Below are positions 55,627 to 64,000 of a stretch of 64,000 nucleotides of DNA, one piece after another; within the stretch, counting starts at the first letter, position 1; each line of letters begins with the position of its first letter. Made by a program: the position numbers and the translations under genes. The stretch lies in NCBI GenBank assembly GCA_012976225.1, contig JAAVVG010000006.1:992001-1056000 (forward strand), in the 5' to 3' direction. The notes beneath the pieces were generated by a model, which was not told where the DNA came from, searched no databases, and saw only the letters and a program-made list of their open reading frames with translations. The DNA is from Golubevia sp. BC0850 (Eukaryota; Basidiomycota; Exobasidiomycetes; Golubeviales; Golubeviaceae).

Positions 55627-57615
55627 ATGGTGGACTTTTTCCTTCTGATTCTTCCTTTGCTCCCTCTAGCGACATCACAATCATCAACTTTCGAACCGCC
55701 GCCCTCATCTCAAGGTACTTCTTCCACTCTCAGTCCTCAAGAGCATTGGTCTAACCTTCTAGGAGATTCTCTTTGGTTCTACGACGTTCAAAGAGCTGGT
55801 GTTTTACCTTCAGACTATCGCATCCCATGGAGAAACGACTCTACTCTACAAGACGGAAGTGACATTGGACGAAATCTCTCAGGAGGTCACTTCGATGCGG
55901 GAGATTACTTAAAGACGACTCTACCGTATTGTTGGACCTTGACTTCACTGTCTTGGGGAGCTATCACTTATGGTTCAGCTTACGATACAGCCAATCAGAC
56001 GAGTTATCTGAGCGAAACTCTTCAGTGGGGTTTAGATTGGCTGATGGAAGCTCATCAAGAACCGAATCCGGATGACGAAAATGATTTGGGCTCTTTAGTT
56101 GTTATGGTTGGAGAACCTAGTAGAGATAATAATTACTGGGGTGGAGATCAAAACATTCCACTTCCTAGACCTTCTTATAGAGTCAATGCTAGTAATACGT
56201 GAGTCTGCAAGGGCCTCTCTCTCTTCCCCAAGTCTTCCGATAGCTCATCTTCTTCCGATCGTCCTTTCTTCCTCAAATCTTCATTTTTCATTCAATTAAA
56301 TCTGTCACTTCATTCAACTTTAGTGGGACCGACGTTTGCGCTTCTTGTGTTGCTGCACTCGCTTCAGCTTCTATGCTCTACTCTTCGAAGTCCTTTCCTC
56401 TTTCCACCGATGGATCGACAGCATCTTCAACTGCCTCTCTTCGAAATAATTCTTACTCTTCAATCCTACTGAATCGCGCAGAATCACTTTTCAGGTTAGC
56501 TCAAGCTTCACCTCAACAAGTCTATCAAAATTCAGTTCCAGCAGTGACAGATGTCTATCCTTCAACAGATACAACAGATGATCTAATAATGGCAGCTGTA
56601 TTCCTAGCAGCAGCAACCGGAAACATCTCTTACTCTCAATTAGCAGATGATCTTTATCGAAATCCTCCAAACGCAGGTCAGAAAGGGTTTGGAGGACCTT
56701 TTCCTTATGCTCAGAACGCAATGAACTGGGATCAGAAATCTCCTGCTTTGCCTTTACTTTTACTTCAACTTTCGGTATTCAACGAGGGCTTCGGATTGGA
56801 TAGAGAAAAATATTTGAAAGACTCCCAAGTTTGGTTGGACGCTTTGGTAGGAAAAGATATGAACAAACAGTCTTTTACCAAGGGAGGTCTGGGTTATTGG
56901 AAGGGAGACTCTGATTCTGCAAGTTTGAATCCAGCTTTGAATTCGGTTTTCTTAGCTACGTTGACCAAAGGTTTCGTGGAGTCTGAGAAGAAGTCGGATT
57001 ACGAGGCGTTGATCGATTCTCAGTTGGATTACGCCTTAGGTGACAATCCGATGAATACAGTTAGTTTGCCTTTTATATCTCTTGAGCTTTATTCTCCCCT
57101 CGATCTCACTCTCAGCTCATCGTTCCCTTTCTTCAACCCAGGTCTACATCGGAGGAATCTCTCCCAACTCCTATCAGAACCCACATTCAGCTCTAACCTC
57201 CGGAGGAAATCAAGTAGGGCAAATCAATTCTTTACCTCCTCTCAATGAAAGTTTACATATCTTTTACGGCGCAGTCGCTGGAGGTCCGAATGAAGATGAC
57301 GAATTCTATGACATTAGGAATGATTATCAACAAACTGAAATAGCTCTAGATTATAACGCTCCTCTGTTAACTTTGGTCGCTAGCAAGATCGTCGAAAATG
57401 GGTCTGATCCTTTCTACGTCACTTTAATAGACAACAGAGTAGTTCCAACGAAGAAAGATAGTGGAAGTGGAGGTGGATTATCTCAAGGTGCTAAAATCGC
57501 TATTGCTGTCATTGTTATCGTGGCGTTCTTTGTTATTGCTGGATTTATCGTTTTTTGGCAGAGGGAAAACCTTAGGTGGTATCTTAGAAGGAGAAAATTA
57601 GGGTTACGACTTTGA
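55627..57615 (+). CDS. Membrane-anchored GH9 endoglucanase-like hydrolase
   Basis: Three exons (55627-56198, 56324-57059, 57142-57615) encode 593 residues. The start MVDFFLLILPLLPLATSQS is a signal peptide. GH9 marks are GVLPSDYRIPWRNDS, then GGHFDAGDYLKTTLPY (the Asp pair of the catalytic base), YALGDNPMNT-VYIGGISPNS with the His in QNPHSAL, and the acid Glu in DYQQTEIALDYNAPLL. All catalytic positions appear filled. The family cuts beta-1,4-glucan. A Gly/Ser link leads to a C-terminal membrane span (IAIAVIVIVAFFVIAGFIVF) and a basic tail (RRRKLGLRL), so the enzyme is held at the plasma membrane facing the wall. That plan suggests trimming of the cell's own wall glucan more than plant-cellulose digestion; this is inference. 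Confidence 0.92.
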
Positions 57616-58328
57616 ATCAGTTCGCTTTTCTCTCTACTTTCAAATAATTCAGCTTCTCCTTGGATCAATAGCTAGGATCGTCGCTTCATTTAATTCCGTT
57701 TCGTCGACAAAGGTCATGCTTCTCATCCCTAACATCAATCTTTCTCTCCATCTCGCCTCTCTTTCGCATCTGTCGACTCTTCTCGTTCACGAAATTTTCC
57801 ACGTGCTTTCTATTCTTCCATTTCATTTCCCTTCTCGAGAGTCTGATCGCGTTCTTCTGTTTCTTCTTTTGTTCTCGTATGCACGATTCGTTTTTACTCG
57901 CTTCTGCTTTCGTCGATCTCAGCCCTCTAAAAGATCTCAAAACGTCAACACAATCTTCTCCAATTTCGTTAAACACTTTTTCTGCAAAATCTGGCAATCA
58001 CAAAATGGACAATGGTTAATCACTCTTTCTTCTTTCCTTGATGGTTTGAGTCACTAGCAGTCGATGCGACAAGATGCACGACGAGGTCCAGAGAGAGCAA
58101 AAATTGTCAGTGAGAGTCGAAGTACACTCAAGTATCTATGATCTCGCAAGACCACTTCACAACTTTCGAAAGACTTGTTGAAAACGAGATGAGATTGAAA
58201 GGCAAAAGAGGGGATGAAGAGAATTCTATTGGAATGTGGAAGATTGTTAGATGACTTTGGGTGTAGAGTACAGGGTGGCAAGATGGATGAACCAGTGGGC
58301 AGAGTCAGCATTAAAGTGATTTTGGATT
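57616..58328. other. Convergent 3' flanks, no gene seen
   Basis: This gap lies between the GH9 (+) and permease (-) stop codons. It is pyrimidine-rich on the plus strand. A Lys/Arg/Glu-rich minus frame at 57686-57997 is the antisense of that bias and lacks an ATG start, so it is not called. Confidence 0.5.
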
Positions 58329-60484
58329 CTAAAGTGGAGTCTTTTCAAAGGTCGTCACTTCAGTACCGTCTTGTAGTACCTCTGGTTTCGGAACGAGCTC
58401 GTACTTTCCGAGACGTGGTAGGAGCTTGGCCCAAACACTCCAGTACAGAGCTCCGGCAGACAGGATCCCAAGTGACACAGCTGGAGCCAAGGCGTACCAG
58501 ATGTGTTTGTCTGAGGGAATAGAAGGAGAGGAGAGTTCGTCAGAGCAGTCCATCACTCTTTTCGACCAACTGCAGCACTCACAGACAGCATCTTCGGCTC
58601 TCTTGGGAGGGATCCAAGGAGCAACAACCAAGAAGGCAGAGACGAAGGTGAAGAACACTGCCACTGGCATTGTTGCGTTGAAAGGAGAAGTCCAATCTCT
58701 GAGATAGCTTGGTCTCCATTTTGGTGGGAGGTAGACCAGGACCAGAGAGAGTCCCACGAAGAAGTTGACGACGTTTAATGGGTAGGAAGATAAGTTGAGG
58801 ATGAAGTTGTAGCTATCTCCAGCAGGTGGAGCCAGAAGAATTATCAGCTGTGAAAAAAAAGTTGGACCAGGTCAGAATCGAAAAGAGATGAGGGAAGACT
58901 TCCAGATATATGAAGCTATTACTCTACTCACAGTCACGAAGACGTGCCACCCGATACCAGCTAGAGGAGCGTTGAAAGGTCTGTTAGAGGCCAAAAACCT
59001 TGAAAATGGAACCAGACCTTCTCGTCCTAGCGCTTGATTGAGGCGACCTTGTGAGAAAATGACCGAGTAAACGTTGGCGACAGCTGAGAGAGCTACAAAG
59101 ACAGACAGAGCACGAGCGGATCTCTCCCCAAACATGTTTTTGAAGAAGAGAGCGGCAATAATTTGCTCCGAACCAAGAACTTCCTCCTTTGGTACGGCAG
59201 CGTAATAAGCGACCTGAACCAAAACATAGAGAACGGTGATCTGGATATAGGCATGAGAGAGAAAAAACAGAGAAGAGGGAGTCAGAGAATTTGAGAGAGA
59301 GGACAGAGTTCGGAGAGACAGGTCTTCGACAACTCACAGATAAGAGTGCTAGGGGACCACCTAATTTGATGGTTCGAAGTGGCCGACGGCATTCGCCGAT
59401 GGCATAAAACAAGTTGGAGTATCCAACGTAGGACCAACCAGCCTAGACGGAAGAGAGAGAGCGAAGGGGGGAGATAAGGAGAGGTCAGGGTCTGAAATCC
59501 AAATCAGATCTTAGAGATGGTAAAACTAACGTTGTATATGCAGTTACCGATACCATAGACGTCCGACCTGCTACCTTCGAAAGCGTTCGTGAAATTGTCT
59601 AGAGTTGGAGCTTTTGTATGACCAGCAAGAGCTCCAAAGCCGGCAAAAACGATGAGAGCCAAGATGACAACCTTGAACATTCCCAGGCCGTTCTGGAACA
59701 GAAGGCCATATTTGAGGAAACACCCATGCATGATGAGAGCGGAGAGTAGAATGGCGACTCCAATCGCTCGAGCTGCCCAGACGTTAGGTTCGCTCCCGCC
59801 ACTTCGGATGAAGTATTGGCCAGCAGTGTAGGCGTTCCCTGCAGCTTGGCCAAGAAGAAGAGCTTGAGAAGCGTATATTGCCATGACCAAATGGCGAGGC
59901 TTTCGATAAGCGTATTGAAGGTAGTTCAACTCCCCGCCATTCTTTGGCAGACTACTTGCCCAACTTGCATAGCAAGCGAACCCAGCGAAGGCGATGATTC
60001 CACCGACAACCCAGTAGCTGAGGAGACGAGAGGTAATGGGTGCAGATGAGAGTGAGCGACAAAAGACAAGAGGCAAGAGGCAAGCTTTGCAGCAGGGACT
60101 TACATCAGACTCAATCCCACAGAACCTGATTGAGACAGGAGCGTGCTAGTAGTTGCGAAGACTCCAGTTCCGACAATTCTATTGACCATGAGAAACTAGA
60201 AGAAAGGGGAGAGAGTTGGATAGACCATGGAAGGAAATCAGCGCTGCCACCGTACCACGAGTCCTGCATACCGTCTCTTTCTTACTCACGACAGCAGAAA
60301 CGAGACCAAGCTGTCTTCCTTGAGGAAGATCAGTGTGGTCAGGATCATCTTTGGACGCCTCTCGACTGTTCTCTACTCCTACCTCTGACTCTTGAACTGG
60401 AAGCTCAGGTGGCGAAAGGGAAAGGGAAGACGAACTGCCTTTGAGATCTGAGCTTGATCTAGCTGAAGTGACATTGGCTGTCAT
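58329..60484 (-). CDS. Mup1-type amino-acid permease (probable methionine transporter)
   Basis: A multi-exon gene starting MTANVTSARSSSDLKGSSSS at 60484. A disordered N-tail of about 60 residues with acidic and Ser-rich parts precedes about twelve membrane spans. The first span region gives FLMVNRIVGTGVFATTSTLL, with the GTG motif of the APC/LAT fold. Then come SLPKNGGELNYLQYAYRKPR, LFQNGLGMFKVVILALIVFA, AGWSYVGYSNLFYAIGECRR, ALSVFVALSAVANVYSVIFS and SQGRLNQALGREGLVPFSRF. These are hallmarks of fungal high-affinity methionine permeases (Mup1/Mup3). The last intron splices EDAV to YKHIWYALAP. In yeast the N-tail of Mup1 controls ubiquitin-driven endocytosis; the tail here could act likewise. 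Substrate specificity is inferred from the family. Confidence 0.85.
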
Positions 60485-61181
60485 TTTCTGATAGTTTCAG
60501 AAAGAATAGGAATGGAGTTGAGAGGTGAAGATTGAGGGAAGGAGGGAAGGAAGTTTTTTTCCAAGGCTTGATTTTGTAGAGCTCTTCTCTGTGGCGTGCT
60601 TGATCACGCCACGTGGTTCTGCCACCAAGATCATCCCTCATTTTGAGGGTTCAAGAGTCAAGAAGGCTTGAAGACTGAAGCTAAAATATTGGTCTTGATG
60701 ATCATGAGCTTCTCGTATTCGCAGAGCAGCTGCGCTATTGTAAGTCGAAATGCAAAAGAGATGCTTTTCCTATGGCTCTGACGTGCTCTCAGAGACTTCC
60801 GCTATCCCGTCATTTGGTTTCGTTTGAAAGATTTTTCACCTTCAACAGCTCAAAGCTGTTGCAATTCGTCGAAGAGGATCGAGGATGTCTTAGGATGCCT
60901 CTCTGAAGTGTCTGAGGTCTCGTGCTGGATCTGCAGTCTTTTCCCTTGATGAAGGTGAAATGCGTGATTCTAACAAAGGGATAAGGACACAGTTTAATCG
61001 AGAACTGATAAGCGCAAATTCTGTGGAGCGCCCGCCCAAATGAAAATGAGAAAAGACCTCGTTAGACCACAGTTCGTGAGATGGGCGGGTTGCCCTAAAG
61101 CGCAACTTCAAACAGAAGAGAAAGTAAATGAACTACTAGTGAGTAACAGAAATTTCAACCAACACATGGAAGCAAAGGTTT
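60485..61181. promoter_or_regulatory. Upstream region of the permease gene
   Basis: This gap lies between the permease start (-) and the stop of the multi-span protein gene (-). An inverted CGTG pair with GGCGTGCTTGATCACGCC (60593-60610) forms a short palindrome of the kind bound by dimeric regulators about 110 bases upstream of the start. No gene is seen. Confidence 0.4.
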
Positions 61182-62916
61182 CTAGGTCGACTCTTGTGAA
61201 GGGAACACGATGACTCTGCTCTCTCTCTCCATCTCAGTGTGGACAAAGCCCCCAAATCCATCTGACTTTACTCTAGCACCATCAGTCATCGAAAAAGTTC
61301 TCTCAGTTCCATACTGTGAAATTGATTTCACCGAACCATGGCTAGATTCAGGAGGGACCGCAGACGGAAAGGGACTTCTCCTTCCAAAACCTCTCAGCAA
61401 CTCCAAAGAAGCTCTTGAGAATTCTTTCCTTAAGTTCTGAGATCTTGAAGATGTAAGATGAAATGAATCTCCTGCTTTGGTCCATTGAAGTGGTTTGATA
61501 GTGGGACGAGCTGGTGTACGAGTTGAATTAAGGCTGCTAGTGGGTTCGCCACCGTCCCAGTTTGGAAGAGAACGACTGCAATGAGGACAGGACAAATGAT
61601 CAGTGCTTGACAGAGGTGAAGGTAACTCTCAATATAAACACTCACGGAGTTGGAAAAGTGGCAATGGAAGCGTTCCGAAGGTGTGCTGGAGGTGGGAGTG
61701 GCTCAGAGATGGCTAGTGGAGGTTCGGCGTTGACTGGAGTTCTCCTCCGAGAAAAGATTCTACTCAAGGTAAATCTAGGCTGGCCAGAGCGAATATCCGA
61801 GTTCGGGGTATCAGCGTTGCTGAGTGCATAAGCAGGAGTGTCTTCGCACAGCTTCTCATCTTGATTGGCTCCTTCATTCTCCTTCCAAGATTGACCCTTC
61901 GCCAACAGATTGTTTCCACCAAAGCTTTCAGATAGCGTTCTGACTATCTCCACTCTCGGAGAGGAACCCCTAAACCTCTCTCTGGTATTCGAACTCGAGG
62001 ACGGGATGAATAAATGATCGTCCATCAGTTTGCTGGCGACGAAGAAGTTGAAGACCAAAGACAGACCCATTATTTCGACTCTTTTCAAAGAGTCTTTAGA
62101 ATCGAAGTAGATGGCTAAGAAGAATGAAAGATTCAAGATGTTGGAGCTAACCAAAAGGATGGAAGGCTTTGATTTGGAAGAGGCTGAGGCTGATTTGTGA
62201 AGAAGTGAGACGAAGACTATAGAAGAAACGAATTGAAGAATGAAGGGAACGAAGTACCAAGATGGAGGATCTTGAAGCTGACATACACCCCGAGGTCCAG
62301 AACCGTCACTGAATTTCACGAAATGAGTTGAGAGAATCATCGTCGCTAAGTGGGTTGCCAAGGTGGCAACACAGAAGAAGACGACGACGCCCTTGAGATG
62401 GCTCTTCCTCAAGTTCCATCTTGCTGCTATAGAAACATAAGTGGCTAAGCACTGTATAGGTGGAGGGTTAGATTAGAGCTGCAAATTTAAATTTGAAGGG
62501 GCAAAGAAGACGTTGGCAATCCAACTCACGAGTAAGATCCAACACAAGAGCTGTCCTACGTAGATGTAAGGTAGTAAAAGTGTGCACCTAGCCACATTGG
62601 ACTCAAAGACATAGAATGCTCCAGGGATGACACCAGCAGAGACCGAAAGAACAAGCTGAGGATTTCGAAAAGGAATGATCAGCTTTGCCTTGACCACCTC
62701 TCAGTTCCAAGTGAAACTCACAGCTATTTTGACGCCTAAGCCTAAACGATTCAACTTCTCTTCCTTAAAGCCCGTAATCAGCCATGAAGTTAAAGCTAAG
62801 GAAAGAGATAGCGCTTCTGAAAGCGCGAGTCCACACGCCAATAGCCAGATTTGGGAGAAGGATTCTGCAGATGATTTGACGAGAGCGAGATGCTGAGGTT
62901 GTATTGTTCCAGCCAT
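61182..62916 (-). CDS. Multi-span membrane protein of unknown function
   Basis: Four or so exons starting MAGTIQPQHLALVKSSAESF at 62916. The N-terminal two thirds hold about seven hydrophobic spans: QIWLLACGLALSEALSLSLA, LVLSVSAGVIPGAFYVFES, TLLLPYIYVGQLLCWILL, then GVVVFFCVATLATHLATMIL, WYFVPFILQFVSSIVFVSLL, ILLVSSNILNLSFFLAIYF and IMGLSLVFNFFVASKLM. The rest is a Ser/Pro/Arg-rich cytosolic tail (RFRGSSPRVEIVRTLSESFG onward) with many potential phosphosites. The layout, seven spans then a long tail, is like several basidiomycete-specific receptor-like families, but no signature is recognised. The exon 1 to exon 2 join (KIA-LVLSV) uses a donor GTGAGT and acceptor CCTCAG. It is divergent from the wax-synthase-like gene. 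Confidence 0.7.
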
Positions 62917-63278
62917 GGTGTTCAAAGAGGTTTGTTGGTAGTGAGGATCAAATGGGAGAATGGAACCAACGAGGAAGTCTTAAAGAAGTTTCTGGTTGTT
63001 AGGGGCCTCGCAGGTTGTCATGGCGAGACGGCCAGAGAGCCACCGAGAATTTCAATTCCAGGGACAAGTTCGAGGTCCTGATTGCACCTTTCAACTACCC
63101 AGGAGGCTTTCACTTTTAAACTGGAAGGGTGATCACCTGGCCGAGGCGAACGATGCCTTTGGGTCTTGGGAGAAAGAAGAATTTTCTCTCGACTCAGTAC
63201 TCAGTCGACTCAATCTTCTCTCATTCTGCCTTCCAAGCAAAGACATCGATATAGGTCATCCATCCTTTGAATCAGGTT
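62917..63278. promoter_or_regulatory. Divergent promoter, membrane protein / wax-synthase-like gene
   Basis: A 362-base gap between divergent start codons. Another plus-strand frame runs through it from an ATG at 63020 but ends at 63541 inside the wax-synthase-like gene, so it is considered a shadow. Confidence 0.4.
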
Positions 63279-64000
63279 ATGAGGTTTCTTCCATCTATAG
63301 AATCTCGTTCTCTCTCCACTCCGCTGCAACTTCTTCTCCCCCACTTTCTCCTCTTAATCTACCTAACCTTCCCTTCCATCCCTCAACTACTATCCCGGCT
63401 CCCCTTCAACTCAGGCAAGATACTCTTTGGCTCAATTCTAGTAGTCGGTCATTCGATAAACTTCCACATCTTCACCACGATTGGAGGCCCACCCATCGCG
63501 GACTTTGGAAGTGCAAGTATTTCGTGGTATCATGCAGCTAAAGCATGGAGCTTAGTGGTACTAGAAAATCCTCATGAAGATGCTAGAAGGATCGTCGTTG
63601 GGGGAGAAACAAGGAAAGAGAGGACCGGAGAAGAGAAGATGAATAAATCGAAGAACGAAGAGAAACGAGAGGAAGAATCATCAAGAGATCACGGACTTTC
63701 TCCTCTAGAGACCCAAGAAAGCGATTCTAAAAGGTTGGTAGAGCCGAAATCAACTATTTCAAGTACCTCTAGTCAAACGAAGAGATTGAGATTGGGAGAA
63801 CAGCTCGAACCTCCATCAAAAACTTTCGACCTTTTCAATCGCTTCAAATGGTCTTGCGATTTAATGATGACGATGAGAGGGTTCAATTTCTCTTTTGGTC
63901 AGTCGCATCTCCGAGATCTATTAGAGAAATCGAGGGTAGATTTCAACCCATACGGAAAGGATGAGAGATCACATTGGTTGAGGCTGGAATTGAAGAGAAT
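63279..64000 (+). CDS. Wax-synthase-like membrane acyltransferase, 5' part
   Basis: An open frame starts at the ATG at 63279 (MRFLPSIESRSLSTPLQLLL) and is still open at the end of the window (240 codons). It begins with two hydrophobic spans (LQLLLPHFLLLIYLTFPSIP, KILFGSILVVGHSINFHIFT) and then gives SISWYHAAKAWSLVVLENPH. A long charged loop follows (KERTGEEKMNKSKNEEKREE onward), and then FNRFKWSCDLMMTMRGFNFS. The KW..DL...RG.. pattern is typical of the fungal wax-synthase domain family (membrane-bound O-acyltransferases that esterify alcohols or secondary metabolites). The catalytic His region would lie beyond the window. The 5' end is complete and the 3' end is cut off by the window. Confidence 0.65.
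   Translation, partial: MRFLPSIESRSLSTPLQLLLPHFLLLIYLTFPSIPQLLSRLPFNSGKILFGSILVVGHSINFHIFTTIGGPPIADFGSASISWYHAAKAWSLVVLENPHEDARRIVVGGETRKERTGEEKMNKSKNEEKREEESSRDHGLSPLETQESDSKRLVEPKSTISSTSSQTKRLRLGEQLEPPSKTFDLFNRFKWSCDLMMTMRGFNFSFGQSHLRDLLEKSRVDFNPYGKDERSHWLRLELKR

Noticed and set aside
57686-57997. Lys/Arg/Glu-rich minus-strand frame of 103 codons
   Set aside because: It lacks an ATG start and mirrors a pyrimidine-rich plus strand downstream of the GH9 gene.
63020-63541. Plus-strand frame reading MARRPESHREFQFQGQ at the right end
   Set aside because: It overlaps the wax-synthase-like frame that starts at 63279, has Ser/Pro/Leu shadow composition and shows no membrane or family motif.

Overview
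This window is nuclear DNA from a fungus, most likely a basidiomycete and perhaps a yeast-like one. That rests on many short GT-AG introns (about 50-280 nt) with pyrimidine-rich ends, compact gene spacing, and a gene set typical of fungi: sterylglucosidase-type GH5, PER1, CRAL-TRIO lipid carrier, Mup1-type permease, intradiol dioxygenase, GMC oxidoreductase and a wax-synthase-like enzyme. The lineage is an inference. I can support 18 protein genes, two DNA-level gene fragments that look dead, and several repeats. I saw no rRNA, tRNA, CRISPR array, or intact transposon or virus-like element.

Layout. 0.3-3.8 kb: a divergent aromatic-catabolism pair, a secreted intradiol dioxygenase (-) and an AhpD/CMD-like domain fused to a 3-oxoadipate enol-lactonase-like hydrolase (+). 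4.2-8.2 kb: phospholipase D (-). 8.4-8.9 kb: a broken copy of part of the aquaporin gene. 9.1-20 kb: three secreted proteins of unusual make-up (a Gly/Ala-rich protein built from two tandem halves, a CLGEA-motif protein, and a multi-peptide precursor with seven KR sites), with a CRAL-TRIO gene among them. 21.4-30.6 kb: prolyl aminopeptidase (-), sterylglucosidase-like GH5 (+) and aquaglyceroporin (+). 30.6-32.8 kb: a patchwork that includes an almost perfect inverted copy of the 3' half of the peptidase gene. 32.8-49.8 kb: F-box-like acidic protein (-), GMC oxidoreductase (+), an unknown protein (+), a Ser/Asn-rich disordered protein (-), PER1 (+) and a transcription-factor-like protein (-). 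51.9-64 kb: tail-anchored FHA protein (-), membrane-anchored GH9 glucanase (+), methionine-permease-like transporter (-), a multi-span membrane protein (-) and the 5' part of a wax-synthase-like gene (+).

The most interesting item is the gene at 17527-19969. Its spliced product (about 446 residues) has a signal peptide followed by seven modules. Each module begins L-N/S directly after a Lys-Arg site preceded by an acidic stretch, in the order A-B-C-A'-B'-C'-D. This is the layout of a Kex2-processed repeat precursor. The two A exons have the same length and differ at 14 synonymous codons but only two amino acids, so the peptide itself appears to be under selection. I do not recognise the peptide family.

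The second theme is recent segmental rearrangement. Pieces of the peptidase, the aquaporin and the aquaporin's downstream flank have been copied between 8.4 kb, 21.3 kb and 31-32.7 kb. One copy sits between two 30-bp direct repeats.
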